A DNA stretch of 64,000 nt from Beggiatoa leptomitoformis (GTDB lineage: Bacteria; Pseudomonadota; Gammaproteobacteria; Beggiatoales; Beggiatoaceae). The DNA lies in NCBI RefSeq assembly GCF_001305575.3, contig NZ_CP012373.2, forward strand, positions 868,001 to 932,000, read 5' to 3'. Positions within the stretch are counted from its first letter, which is position 1. Each line of letters starts with the position of its first letter. Both the position numbers and the translations under genes were made by a program. The notes beneath the pieces were generated by a model. That model was not told the DNA's origin, ran no database searches, and saw nothing but the letters and a program-made list of their open reading frames with translations. Shown here in pieces: positions 19,146-28,101 of this stretch.

Positions 19146-19370
19146 ATGCCCAGCGTAATGCTCAGAAAAAACCAAGATGGCAAAATTAGCTTTTATGTTG
19201 CTAAGAAAGACTTAGAAGAAACCATTGTAGAAATGGAATTTAATGGTCCTGAACAATGGGGCGGTGATGTCAGCCTAACTGACGGTTCACGCTATCACAT
19301 TCCACCCATGTCTGAGTTGAAGTTACCTATCACGGTAAGAGCTAAACGCATTGATGCGGCTGATGACTAA
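19146..19370 (+). CDS. nifT: NifT/FixU family protein
   Basis: A 74-residue protein of the NifT family, regularly found straight after nifK. The conserved opening PSVMLRKNQDGKISFYVAKKDLEE and the later WGGDVSLTDGSRYHIP are recognisable. Its biochemical role is not settled, and mutants in other diazotrophs have little phenotype. AAGGA lies 8 bases before the ATG. The 19371-19574 gap after it has only a weak inverted repeat (TCGCAC at 19484-19489 with GTGCGA at 19503-19508). Confidence 0.95.
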   Translation: MPSVMLRKNQDGKISFYVAKKDLEETIVEMEFNGPEQWGGDVSLTDGSRYHIPPMSELKLPITVRAKRIDAADD

Positions 19371-19574
19371 CCAATAGTTTATTTACCGTTTAAACAACAG
19401 ATGGGGATAGATAGTTATTTAATGCCTGCATCGCCTGTCTGTCCTCTCAACGCAATATATAAAAGCGGTTAGACGTTAGTGATTCGCACGAGAGTTTATG
19501 TTGTGCGAGTGAAGATGAATCTAATTGCTCGCGTGTCTGTCCCATAGAAACTGTATTCGCCCAATGGTGACTAT

Positions 19575-20294
19575 ATGAACACTCAAACCGATAATTCCTC
19601 TCCTATTACGCGTGAGATTGCCTTAAAAATTGGCCTGGCTGCACGTGCGTTGCCTGATACTGACCCACGTCGTTTAATGGCCGTCCTTATTTCCTGTATT
19701 GGTTTACCCATCACCGAAGAAAAATTAGCCACGTTGAAAGTCAAAGACTTAAAAGCAGCGGCTGATGGTGAATTGAGTGAAATGAATCAAGACGCACTTA
19801 AAAATGCAGTTCAGATTCTCAAAGGTGAAACAGGTGAGCCTAAAAACGAATTACCCACCGTCCAAGCCTACCAAGAAGGTGACATGCCTAATTCCATTCG
19901 TGTTGCCTGTGCTTCCAACACAGGTGAAACACTAGACGGACATTTTGGGTCTTGTAACCGCTTCCTTATTTACCAAGTTTCTAAAGATGAAATCCGTCTA
20001 GTTGACCTACGTTCAACAACCCCAACAGAAGAAGTTGACGACAAAAATGCGTTTCGTGCAGAGTTAATCAGTGATTGCCACGTTATGTATGTTGCCTCTA
20101 TTGGCGGCCCTGCTGCAGCTAAAGTTGTGAAAGCGGGTATTCATCCTATCAAAGCACCTGAGGGTGGTGATATATTAACCGCCCTGCATGAACTCAAAGT
20201 TGTTCTTGCTAGCGCACCCCCTCCTTGGTTAGCCAAAGTGATGGGTGTATCCCCAGAAGAACGTAAGCGTTTTATGCTGGAGTTAGAGGAATAA
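19575..20294 (+). CDS. nafY: NifY/NafY dinitrogenase maturation protein
   Basis: A cofactor-carrier and chaperone type protein for apo-dinitrogenase. The 239 residues have two domains. The N-terminal helical domain (about 10-95; ITREIALKIGLAARALPD, PRRLMAVLISCIGLPITEEKL) resembles the apodinitrogenase-binding domain of NafY/NifY. The C-terminal NifX/NifY/NifB domain (about 110-230) has VACASNTGETLDGHFGSCNRFLIY, the cofactor-binding part. Position after nifHDKT is usual. NifY and NafY cannot be told apart with certainty here. The next gene starts four bases after its stop, so translation is probably coupled. Confidence 0.9.
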   Translation: MNTQTDNSSPITREIALKIGLAARALPDTDPRRLMAVLISCIGLPITEEKLATLKVKDLKAAADGELSEMNQDALKNAVQILKGETGEPKNELPTVQAYQEGDMPNSIRVACASNTGETLDGHFGSCNRFLIYQVSKDEIRLVDLRSTTPTEEVDDKNAFRAELISDCHVMYVASIGGPAAAKVVKAGIHPIKAPEGGDILTALHELKVVLASAPPPWLAKVMGVSPEERKRFMLELEE

Positions 20295-20297
20295 TTC

Positions 20298-20570
20298 ATG
20301 CTTACCGTCGACATTGCAGAACAAATTGCCCTCCAAGTAGAATTACAAGGACTGGATGAGGCAACCATCACGACATTACGTCAAAGCTATCCACACCTGC
20401 ACTTTACTTACTGTATGGACGACGATATCAATACACCTAAGCCTGTTTTAGAACGGCAAGGTTTTAATGTTTATCTGATTGATGGTCGTGAGCATTGCTT
20501 AAAACTAACCAGTCATTTTGAAACGGCAACAGGACTGGTCTTAGCGGAAGTAGTTGCAGACGATAAGTAG
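20298..20570 (+). CDS. small nif-linked protein, possibly DUF6129
   Basis: A 90-residue acidic soluble protein with no signal peptide or membrane helix. A helix-rich first third (IAEQIALQVELQGLDEATITTLRQSYP) is followed by short strands (LHFTYCMDD, GFNVYLIDGREHCLKL). It starts four bases after nafY and is therefore in the same transcript. Small proteins of this type are found between nifY and nifE in Azotobacter-like clusters. I believe the family is DUF6129, but this is from memory and no function is known. Confidence 0.75.
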   Translation: MLTVDIAEQIALQVELQGLDEATITTLRQSYPHLHFTYCMDDDINTPKPVLERQGFNVYLIDGREHCLKLTSHFETATGLVLAEVVADDK

Positions 20571-20689
20571 CTATCAAATGGTTTCAAAAAGTAAAAAACA
20601 AATCAACCCAAGCTAAAGTGGCGTAACGTCAGAGATGCGCAACCGTTAAAAACTGACAGCAATACTTAATTTACAATGGAGAAAAACAA

Positions 20690-21199
20690 ATGGGAACAAT
20701 TGGCCTTTTTTACGGCACTGACACAGGTAATACACGGAAAGTTGCAAAAATCATTGCCAAAAAATTTGGTGAAGGGGTTGTTGATATTCACAACGTTGCT
20801 AAAGCAACTGCCGAAGACCTTGCCAAATACAATTCCCTTATTTTAGGCACCCCAACACTGGGCGATGGCGAATTAGAACCCACTTGGGAAGAATTTTTAC
20901 CCAAATTAGATGATGTGGATTTATCAGGTAAAGTTGTTGCTGTGTATGGTTTAGGCGACCAAGATGGCTATGGTCATGAATTCGTTGATGCCATGATTGT
21001 TCTGTATAAAAAGGCAAAAGAACGCGGCGCGAAATTGGTTGGTAGCTGGTCAACGGATGGTTACGATTTCACCAAGTCTAAATCCGTTATTAATGATGAG
21101 TTTGTTGGACTTGCCCTTGACCAAGACAATCAAGCGGATATGAGTGATGAGCGTATAACAGAATGGGTTGATAAAATCCGTGCTGATTTAGGTGCTTAA
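20690..21199 (+). CDS. nifF: flavodoxin, NifF type
   Basis: FMN-binding low-potential electron carrier, in this setting the likely donor to NifH. The 169-residue length is that of long-chain flavodoxins. The phosphate loop GTDTGNT is at residues 9-15, GTPTLGDGELEPTW and YGLGDQDGYGHEFVDA carry the isoalloxazine-stacking region, and WSTDGYDF follows. Position inside the nif cluster favours the name nifF over fldA, though one flavodoxin may serve both roles. A GGAG-type site (ATGGAGAAAAACAA) precedes the ATG. A hairpin follows the stop. Confidence 0.93.
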   Translation: MGTIGLFYGTDTGNTRKVAKIIAKKFGEGVVDIHNVAKATAEDLAKYNSLILGTPTLGDGELEPTWEEFLPKLDDVDLSGKVVAVYGLGDQDGYGHEFVDAMIVLYKKAKERGAKLVGSWSTDGYDFTKSKSVINDEFVGLALDQDNQADMSDERITEWVDKIRADLGA

Positions 21200-21216
21200 T
21201 TTTTTTAGCGATTTAT

Positions 21217-21249
21217 AAAGGTGCTTAAGATAATGACTTATGCACCTTT
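21217..21249. other. hairpin between flavodoxin and LRV genes
   Basis: AAAGGTGC (21217-21224) pairs with GCACCTTT (21242-21249), and the stem extends inward with one mismatch (TTAAG/CTTAT). It ends 6 bases before the LRV start, so it may terminate the flavodoxin message or mask the next ribosome-binding site. Confidence 0.55.
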
Positions 21250-21255
21250 AGCCTT

Positions 21256-22020
21256 ATGACAATGACACAATCTAATAGTCTCCCTGAACCAGATCAAACT
21301 CCTCGCGCCGATTGTCGATCCTGTAATCATCAAACACGATTGGAAATAGGCAAATGCAAAGCAGGTGATGCCTGTGTCAAAGTGAAAAGTGGTCGCCAAA
21401 TTGATCGTTTCTTTCGGGCTAATCCTGATTTAGCCATTGATTACATGAATGACCCTTTTTGGGAAACTCGCGCAATTATCGTCCGTTATATCCCCCAAGC
21501 CCGTATAAAAGAACTTATCAATGATAAGGACGAAACGGTACGTCGTGCAGTTGCTGCGCGTATTCCTATCGAAGATGGATTAGAACAACTGATGCACGAT
21601 CCCGATAGAGAAGTTCGTATTACCGTTGCTGACCGCCTCCCTGCTGATAAAATTGAAGCACTGGCAACAGACCCTGATTATATGGTGCGGGTGTATGTTG
21701 TACGTCGTTTGCCTGTTGGTCGCTTGTTTCGCATGATGTACGACAAAGATAGATTAGTTCGTCAAGCCGTTGTAGAGCGTTTACCAACCGTAACATTAGA
21801 ACTAATGGCAGATGATCCTGAAGTTGAAGTCCGGCGTATTGTTGCAGAACGTATAGATACAGAATCCGCAGAATTGCTTTTTACTGACCCTGATTGGACC
21901 GTGCGTTATTTAGCGGTACAGCGCGCCCCCTTATCTGTTGTGCATAAAATGTTAAATGATGTAGAACCTGATGTTGTTGAAGCGGCAAAAACCCGTTTAA
22001 AACAAGTAGATAATGTATAG
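21256..22020 (+). CDS. LRV FeS4-cluster repeat protein
   Basis: A 254-residue protein of the leucine-rich repeat variant (LRV) type first described from the Azotobacter nif region. The N-terminal module has C20-x2-C23, C34 and C40, which bind a [4Fe-4S] cluster in the family. It is followed by about eight tandem helical repeats of roughly 24 residues with the pattern ...DPDxxVRxxVAxRLP..., from residue 60 to the end. Function is unknown; it is co-located with nitrogenase genes and may aid maturation or protection. A second possible ATG lies at 21262. The Shine-Dalgarno site is weak and buried next to a hairpin. Confidence 0.92.
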   Translation: MTMTQSNSLPEPDQTPRADCRSCNHQTRLEIGKCKAGDACVKVKSGRQIDRFFRANPDLAIDYMNDPFWETRAIIVRYIPQARIKELINDKDETVRRAVAARIPIEDGLEQLMHDPDREVRITVADRLPADKIEALATDPDYMVRVYVVRRLPVGRLFRMMYDKDRLVRQAVVERLPTVTLELMADDPEVEVRRIVAERIDTESAELLFTDPDWTVRYLAVQRAPLSVVHKMLNDVEPDVVEAAKTRLKQVDNV

Positions 22021-22226
22021 TTTTTACGTGAGTTTCTTGATATAACTGATTGGTAAACAAGGTTTATTATAGATTTTCTGTTCTCACTGGATAACAGGTA
22101 ATTTCGTTAATACGATATAAATGGAATGTAGATTTTTATCTACACTTAACTAAAACTAGCGGTTAAGATAGATGCTCATCGTGCGAGTTTCGCCTCTCCA
22201 TTTTCGTTATAACACTGTTATTTGCC

Positions 22227-22814
22227 ATGCACTTTTTAAAACGAGTTCACTACAGTTTTGCGATGTTGCGTCACTACCGCCACGCACTCGCCCATATTAA
22301 TACCCCCCAACATAGTATTAAACGTGTAACGGATATATCCCCTGTAGGATTACGTGAAAGTGGGATTACTGTTTTAGTATTGGATTTTGATGGTGTATTA
22401 GCCTCGCATGGTGAGAAACACCCATTGCGAGAGTTAACACATTGGTTAGATGAATGCGTTACTGTGTTTGGTGCAGAACGGGTTTTTATCTTATCCAATA
22501 AACCACTACCGAGCAGAATTGCTTATTTTCAACAGCATCATGTGGGGGTACGTTGTATTAAGGAAGTACGAAAAAAACCCTATCCTGATGGATTAGAAAC
22601 GATTATTAAGCTAACGGGTGAACCTGCAACACAGATTATGTTGGTTGATGACCGATTGCTAACAGGGGCTTTAGCAGGCTGTATTGCACAAGTACAAGTT
22701 ACTTATATTTCTAAGCCTTACATTAATTTATCAAAACGTCCTGTACAAGAGTTGTTTTTCCTCAGCTTGCGAGTGGCTGAACGACGGTTGATTAAATGGT
22801 TTAGTCAATTTTAA
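22227..22814 (+). CDS. HAD-superfamily IIIA phosphatase (YqeG-like)
   Basis: A 195-residue predicted phosphatase. HAD motif I is LVLDFDGVLASHG (D53 and D55), motif II is FILSNKP, the motif III lysine is in VRKKPYPDG and motif IV is MLVDDRLLTG. The KKPxP and xxDxxxTG pattern is that of the YqeG/PGP phosphatase subfamily rather than a mutase or P-type ATPase. The basic N-terminus has no signal peptide. The substrate is unknown. It stands 206 bases after the LRV gene and is probably not part of the nif operon. Confidence 0.8.
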   Translation: MHFLKRVHYSFAMLRHYRHALAHINTPQHSIKRVTDISPVGLRESGITVLVLDFDGVLASHGEKHPLRELTHWLDECVTVFGAERVFILSNKPLPSRIAYFQQHHVGVRCIKEVRKKPYPDGLETIIKLTGEPATQIMLVDDRLLTGALAGCIAQVQVTYISKPYINLSKRPVQELFFLSLRVAERRLIKWFSQF

Positions 22815-22843
22815 AACAATGCGTTATTATTGTTATACGACTC

Positions 22844-22867
22844 CAAAAAAACGCACCGAAGTGCGTT
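22844..22867 (-). terminator. intrinsic terminator of the DUF4124 gene
   Basis: AACGCAC (22850-22856), CGAA, GTGCGTT (22861-22867). On the minus strand the stem has a UUCG-type loop and runs into seven T, 29 bases after the DUF4124 stop. It may also serve the converging HAD gene. Confidence 0.88.
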
Positions 22868-22895
22868 CTTTCTATCATTATCTACTAAAATCCCA

Positions 22896-23363
22896 TTATT
22901 TATTTTGCGTTGCTGGCGCGCTGTCCTTGCAATACGCATCAATAAAAGCCTGTGCTTCAGCCGTTCTTTGCTTACGTGCATCGTCGCTCATAGGAACAAA
23001 CTCTTTAGGATTGTCTGCTTTAGGAATCACTAAGCTGCCCTTAGCCGTCAACTGTTGCAACATAGAATTGGCCTGCTGACATTTTTCCTCTTTTTCAGCC
23101 TTAATTTTTGCGGCAGGGTCATTACCAGCAGGGTGTTTAGCGGCTTCTTCAACAGGTGGTTCTGCGGGCTTCTCTTCAGGCTTCGGTGCTGCAACGGTTG
23201 CGGGTGGCGTTGCAATATTTTTAGTCTCTGCATCCGTGCCTTCAGGCGGGGGGGTTTGGCTAAATTGGGTATTACCTTCTGCATCCACCCATTGATATAA
23301 CTTACCTGCATAAACGGGCAGACTTAATACGCTGACCAAACCAATAACCCATAAACTTTTCAT
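22896..23363 (-). CDS. exported DUF4124 protein
   Basis: A 155-residue exported protein. Residues 1-19 are a signal peptide ending in VYA, followed by the DUF4124 core GKLYQWVDAEGNTQFSQTPPPEG at 20-42. A Pro/Ala/Glu-rich linker (about 50-85) leads to a charged helical C-terminus with two cysteines, possibly disulfide-bonded. DUF4124 is a small beta domain common in gammaproteobacterial envelope proteins, with no known activity. AGGAG precedes the ATG at a good distance. Confidence 0.88.
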   Translation of the reverse strand: MKSLWVIGLVSVLSLPVYAGKLYQWVDAEGNTQFSQTPPPEGTDAETKNIATPPATVAAPKPEEKPAEPPVEEAAKHPAGNDPAAKIKAEKEEKCQQANSMLQQLTAKGSLVIPKADNPKEFVPMSDDARKQRTAEAQAFIDAYCKDSAPATQNK

Positions 23364-23385
23364 ACTTAACTCCTTGATAATAAAT

Positions 23386-23409
23386 AGTGAGTAGCTTGCT
23401 CACTTTTTT
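23386..23409 (+). other. hairpin with T-run between two minus-strand genes
   Basis: AGTGAG (23386-23391) and CTCACT (23399-23404) followed by six T on the plus strand. Both flanking genes are on the minus strand, so its orientation would stop antisense transcription. Confidence 0.4.
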
Positions 23410-23441
23410 CTCTGTACTTAATGACCTATGTCATTCTGTTT

Positions 23442-24272
23442 CTAACCTTGTACATCACGAAATTTACCCGTTACAACAATATAACGCATGTTTTGCCCTT
23501 CAAACCCCGGTGAAAATATATTTAAGAAAACAGCAATATATTCACCATTATAGATATAAACATCTTGAATTCTATACGCTAATGGGCAACCACGAGTGTC
23601 TGGAATTTTTTGGTCTGCCTGTAATGTGGTGACTGTTGTCTCGTTGTTTTCTATAACGGGTTTATCGCTTGTTGTGGTCTCTGGTGTTGTACTTATTGTT
23701 GGAGCTTCTGCGAGCGATTCTAAAGGTTTCATTTCCGTTATGGTCGTTGGTAACGGTGTCGGTTGTATTGTCAACTTGAACTGTTTTGCCTCCCCAAAAC
23801 CAAAACACTCCGCTTTTCCTGCTTGCTCTTCTAAGGTTAAGGAAAAAGACTCATATAACATGCCAGCCAACGGCGTACCCAGTGCAAAAGTGACTTTATG
23901 TGGATCAACGCCTAAATCACTGAGCGGGTGAGAAATCACATGAGTTCCTTGATTATCCTCAGTAATGGAGAGTTCTTTTAGCTTGGCTTTGGCTTTCGCT
24001 AAATTGTCCGCTCGTAGTTGAGAGAGTGCAGCGGGGTCAGTCGCGTCGGGCTGTCCTTCTTGCACGAAGGGTTTAGCAACATAGTCATTTTTTGCGACAT
24101 CAACAGGATAGATGGATGAATAAGCGGCTCCATTACCATCGGTTACGCCATATTGTTCAAATGCTAAGTATTTACCATCTTTGGAGAACCCTAAAAAGTG
24201 TAAGGTTGCCGCATCCCCTGCCCAGAGTGATAAGGGGAAAATACATAGAAAGAGCGCGATACATTTTTTCAT
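23442..24272 (-). CDS. exported DUF2259-like protein
   Basis: A 276-residue protein with an N-terminal signal peptide (MKKCIALFLCIFPLSLWAGDA). The part after it, LHFLGFSKDGKYLAFEQYGVTDGNGAAYSSIYPVDVAKNDYV, matches the opening of DUF2259, a family of predicted secreted proteins. A Thr/Pro-rich linker (about 170-205) separates it from a short C-terminal domain with a Cys. Function is unknown. It lies 78 bases upstream of the DUF4124 gene on the same strand; both are exported and could be co-transcribed. Confidence 0.8.
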   Translation of the reverse strand: MKKCIALFLCIFPLSLWAGDAATLHFLGFSKDGKYLAFEQYGVTDGNGAAYSSIYPVDVAKNDYVAKPFVQEGQPDATDPAALSQLRADNLAKAKAKLKELSITEDNQGTHVISHPLSDLGVDPHKVTFALGTPLAGMLYESFSLTLEEQAGKAECFGFGEAKQFKLTIQPTPLPTTITEMKPLESLAEAPTISTTPETTTSDKPVIENNETTVTTLQADQKIPDTRGCPLAYRIQDVYIYNGEYIAVFLNIFSPGFEGQNMRYIVVTGKFRDVQG

Positions 24273-24333
24273 AGGAATATTCTCTTAATTGTTAGTAACA
24301 TTGCTTAATTAGCGTTAAATATTAGCGAATTGA

Positions 24334-25362
24334 TTAAAATTCAATCTTTTGTCCTTGTTCAGCGAGAATAAATCTAATACCTAAATGATTTGCCGCGCTT
24401 AATTGGGCGCGTATTGTTTCACGTATGTTCACTTGTGCCTCTAAAACAGGTTTGATATGAGTGATTATAACGGTTATCTCTCGTAAGGCATTTTCAGTAT
24501 GTTCGCTATCAACCTGTTGGGCTAAATTGGTGAGTGTATCGATAACCAATTGTGGCGTGAGATGTCCATAAAGCTGTTTGCTAGGACGTTCATTAGAATA
24601 AGCGGATTCAATAAATAATCCTTTGAGTTGCTGGCTTTTAATCAGAGGCGCAATTTTTATCCAGAGTTGTTGCAATGTTGTCGTGTTTTCGACACTATCT
24701 GCGCCAGTATCGCCTAAATAAAGTGCGTAAAAACCACCAGACTCAATGAGAAATGCGGTAGAAGCATAATTATTTCCATGACTTAGTGGGAAAGCAGTAA
24801 CGTGCATTCCTGTTTGTGGAATGGTAACCGCTTCTTGAGTGGGTAAATCAATATAGTGATATTTTTTTAACAAGGGTTGAACGCCTACATCACCAAAGTT
24901 TGGAAAGATTCGCCAATTAAATAAATGATTTTGTATATCCGCTAATACAGCAGGTAACCCCATAATAGGTTTACTGATATCGTCAGTTGCATTAATCACT
25001 AAACCCGCAACATGGTCTAAGTGAGCGTGAGAAATAAGATAGGCTTTAATATGAGAACGCAAAACATCTCCTACGACATTTTGATTATTTTCAGGTGCTA
25101 TCTTGGCAAAACTCCCCGCTTGTTGAGCCACTAACAAACCCGAATAAACAGTTCCCGCATCTAAACAAATAAAGTCCGTTGAATCCTGTGGGGCAAGTAA
25201 ATAAGCAGATAAATTTCCCTCCTCTAACCCGCCTGCAACGCCTAACGGAATAGTTACCCAATGGGGTTGACTTGTTTCCTGCGGGTTAGCATGGCCGCTC
25301 ATGCTCCATAAAAAGCAACTTAACATAATTACTTTTTTGAAAAAACATAGATTTTTTTGCAT
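24334..25362 (-). CDS. exported MBL-fold protein, class II cAMP phosphodiesterase-like
   Basis: A metallo-beta-lactamase-fold hydrolase of 342 residues. The metal motif HAHLDHVAG is at residues 112-120 of this start, and later LSHG, LGDTGAD and ITHIKP supply the other ligands. The order LxSHAHLDHxAGL...GLPAVL...NW..FPNFG and the spacing resemble class II cyclic-nucleotide phosphodiesterases (CpdP/PDE1). An N-terminal hydrophobic segment ending in SGHA is a signal peptide, so it acts in the periplasm, as CpdP does. The start at 25362 is chosen for the signal peptide; an in-frame codon at 25380 adds six residues. Substrate is inferred, not shown. Confidence 0.8.
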   Translation of the reverse strand: MQKNLCFFKKVIMLSCFLWSMSGHANPQETSQPHWVTIPLGVAGGLEEGNLSAYLLAPQDSTDFICLDAGTVYSGLLVAQQAGSFAKIAPENNQNVVGDVLRSHIKAYLISHAHLDHVAGLVINATDDISKPIMGLPAVLADIQNHLFNWRIFPNFGDVGVQPLLKKYHYIDLPTQEAVTIPQTGMHVTAFPLSHGNNYASTAFLIESGGFYALYLGDTGADSVENTTTLQQLWIKIAPLIKSQQLKGLFIESAYSNERPSKQLYGHLTPQLVIDTLTNLAQQVDSEHTENALREITVIITHIKPVLEAQVNIRETIRAQLSAANHLGIRFILAEQGQKIEF

Positions 25363-25611
25363 AGTATTTATGGTAAACACCTTACGCTCCTGATAGATGG
25401 TTTATCCTTGCTAATAACGAGTTAAAAATTAACGCATCTCACGAGATGACAAAAATATGTTGTATTTATGACAATCCCCCTACATAACATACTTGGCAGA
25501 AGTATGATTATTAAGTTAGACTTGATAAAAATGCTTACATCGCACTGCAATAAAAGCATTTTGTCAACATCTTAATATAATGATAAATTAAATTTAGAGG
25601 GAATTTTCATA

Positions 25612-25851
25612 ATGGCTCGCTTAACAGTAGATGATTGTTTAAAACTTGTAGATAACCGCTTCTCCCTAGTGCTATTAGCGAGTAAACGCTCGCGTCAAAT
25701 CGCATTGGGTGCAACCCCCCTTGTTCCCGCAGGCAAGCATAAACCAACGGTTGTTGCGTTACGCGAAATTGCAGAAGGCAAAATCTCACGGGATAACGTT
25801 GAAGAACTGAACAAAGGGATTCGTGACGTTCGCAAGGATGATATGGCGTAA
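25612..25851 (+). CDS. rpoZ: RNA polymerase omega subunit
   Basis: A 79-residue assembly subunit of RNA polymerase. [33 protein letters not shown] and [15 protein letters not shown] are the conserved omega segments, which clamp the beta' subunit and help form one ppGpp site. It stands 6 bases before spoT, the usual gammaproteobacterial pair. AGAGGGA lies about 7 bases before the ATG. gmk, often upstream in enteric bacteria, is absent. Confidence 0.97.
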   Translation: MARLTVDDCLKLVDNRFSLVLLASKRSRQIALGATPLVPAGKHKPTVVALREIAEGKISRDNVEELNKGIRDVRKDDMA

Positions 25852-25857
25852 GCCAAT

Positions 25858-28095
25858 ATGTCGGATGTCAATACTATGTCTGCGCCGTGTAGTTTTATTA
25901 ATCGCATTCTAATCAGTGATATATGCACACTGATTGAACCCTACCTAGACCCGCTACAAGTCAGAGAAGTTTATCACGCTTACTTATTTGCTGCGGAAGC
26001 CCATGAAGGTCAAATTCGCCAATCGGGAGAAGCCTATATTTTCCACCCGTTGGCAGTCGCTTATATCTTGGCAAAATTGCGGATGGATTACCAAACGCTT
26101 TGCGCCGCCCTTTTACATGATGTTGTTGAAGATACACCACTCACTAAAGCGGATATTACGGAAACGTTTAGTGAAACGGTTGCAGACTTAGTGGACGGTG
26201 TAACCAAACTTACCCGTATGCCCGTCGATAGTCGAGAACAAGCACAAGCGGCTAGTTTTCAAAAAATGATTATTGCCATGAATCATGATTTACGGGTAAT
26301 TATCATCAAGCTCGCCGATCGTTTGCACAATATGCGCACCATCAGTGCGATGAAAAAACGAACATCACAAATGCGCATTGCCAGAGAAACACTGGAAATT
26401 TACGCACCAATAGCTCGTCGCTTGGGCATGGATTCCCTTTACCGAGAGTTACAAGATTTAAGTTTTTCCGCGCTCTATCCCTATCGCTATCGTACCCTAA
26501 TGCACCACTTGGATAAACTCTGTACAAAGCGCGGAGAACTCATGCGTAGCATTCAAACAGCGATGGAACAAGGATTTAGTCGACAAGAATTACCCGCAAA
26601 AGCCTATATTCGTGAACGGCATTATTACAGTATCTATCAACGAATGAAGGCACGTAAAGCCTCAGATATTAAAGATAATCGGCGTAAAACCTTTTTACAA
26701 GTCACCAATGTTGCAACCTTTCGTATTATCACTGACAACGTTGATAGTTGCTATCGAGCATTAGGCGTAACACATGGTTTATATAAACCGATAGAAGAAA
26801 AATTTCGGGATTATATCGCCGTTCCTAAAATCAACGGTTACCAATCCATTCACACAACCCAAATGGGCCCGCAAGGTATTCCCATCTGCGTACAAATTCG
26901 TACAACTGATATGCACGAAATTGGCGAGCGGGGAATCAGTGCCTTTGGTTTATACAAATTGGGCGATAATCCTGACCATCTTCACGACTGTCGTCAAGTT
27001 GTCCGCCAACAAGCCAATAACTGGTTACGCAGTTTGGTGGACATGCAAAAAAATGCAACCGACTCTATGGAGTTTTTAGAACACTTCAAAATGGATTTAT
27101 TTCCAAATGAAGTTTACGTCTTCACGCCCAAAGGAAAAATTCTGCAACTACCTAGCGGCGCGACGGCCATAGATTTTGCCTATGCCGTTCATAGTAATAT
27201 TGGCGATAAATGTATTGCTGTGAAGGTTGATGGACAATATGCCTCCCTCTATGCCCCACTTATCAGTGGACAAACCGTAGATATTTTGACGGGAGAATGG
27301 GCGCGTCCAAGTCCGACATGGCTTAACTTTGTAGTAACAGGACGTGCAATTGCTAGAATCCGTCGCTATCTGAAAAAGATGCAACATGAAGAAGCGACAC
27401 TTATCGGTAAACGGATGCTAGATGCCGACTTAGCAAGCTACCAACTCAGTGTTGATACCCTTAACCCCGAACAACAGCAACATCTCCTCAGCAAATTTAA
27501 GTTTGACACGATAGATACATTATTAACCGAAATTGGTTTTGGTAATCTCATGTCCCTTATTGTTGCCCGTCAGTTTGACCCCGCAGCAACTAAAGAACCT
27601 TCTTCAAAAGTGTTACCACTCAGTCAAGAAGAACATGTAGAAGGCAGTAACCGCCCACTTATTATCAAAGGCACAGAAGGCGTTATCATGACATTTGCCC
27701 GCTGCTGCCGTCCGATACCGGGTGATGAAATTACAGGTTTTGTCAGCGTTGGTAAAGGGATTACCATTCACACAAAATCCTGTAAAAACATTGCCGAATA
27801 TAAACATCAATACGAAAAATGGTTAGCTGTTGAATGGGATACAGAAACCGAAGGCATATTTTCCGTTGATATCCGCCTTGATGTACCAAACCGCCCCGGC
27901 GTGTTAGCGGCTATCTCTAACACCCTTTACAAACTAGATGTCAATATAGACCAAATGACCAGCGAACCCCGCGACGGCTTGAGCAGCATCATGAAATTAA
28001 CCATACTTGTTCGTAACCGTGACCATCTCGCCTCCATCATGCGTCAGCTTCGACACCTAGATGTGGTTACTCGTGTACAACGTATTCGCGGATAA
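25858..28095 (+). CDS. spoT: bifunctional (p)ppGpp synthetase/hydrolase
   Basis: Stringent-response enzyme that makes and degrades (p)ppGpp. At 745 residues it has the full long RSH layout. The HD hydrolase domain carries H63 and H87-D88 (LLHDVVEDT) and the later KLADRLHNMRT. The RelA/SpoT synthetase domain is at about 245-360 (FRIITDNVDSCYRALG, then KFRDYIAVPKINGYQSIHTT). A TGS domain at about 410-470 begins NEVYVFTPKGKILQLP, and an ACT domain occupies the last 75 residues. The intact HD motif indicates a working hydrolase. The gene follows rpoZ by 6 bases and is followed 6 bases later by a UPF0149 gene, so the three are probably one transcript. Confidence 0.97.
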   Translation: MSDVNTMSAPCSFINRILISDICTLIEPYLDPLQVREVYHAYLFAAEAHEGQIRQSGEAYIFHPLAVAYILAKLRMDYQTLCAALLHDVVEDTPLTKADITETFSETVADLVDGVTKLTRMPVDSREQAQAASFQKMIIAMNHDLRVIIIKLADRLHNMRTISAMKKRTSQMRIARETLEIYAPIARRLGMDSLYRELQDLSFSALYPYRYRTLMHHLDKLCTKRGELMRSIQTAMEQGFSRQELPAKAYIRERHYYSIYQRMKARKASDIKDNRRKTFLQVTNVATFRIITDNVDSCYRALGVTHGLYKPIEEKFRDYIAVPKINGYQSIHTTQMGPQGIPICVQIRTTDMHEIGERGISAFGLYKLGDNPDHLHDCRQVVRQQANNWLRSLVDMQKNATDSMEFLEHFKMDLFPNEVYVFTPKGKILQLPSGATAIDFAYAVHSNIGDKCIAVKVDGQYASLYAPLISGQTVDILTGEWARPSPTWLNFVVTGRAIARIRRYLKKMQHEEATLIGKRMLDADLASYQLSVDTLNPEQQQHLLSKFKFDTIDTLLTEIGFGNLMSLIVARQFDPAATKEPSSKVLPLSQEEHVEGSNRPLIIKGTEGVIMTFARCCRPIPGDEITGFVSVGKGITIHTKSCKNIAEYKHQYEKWLAVEWDTETEGIFSVDIRLDVPNRPGVLAAISNTLYKLDVNIDQMTSEPRDGLSSIMKLTILVRNRDHLASIMRQLRHLDVVTRVQRIRG

Positions 28096-28101
28096 CCAGC
28101 C

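Noticed and set aside
20571-20689. A second sigma-54 promoter before the flavodoxin gene
   Set aside because: TGGCG is present but no GC at the correct -12 distance was found.
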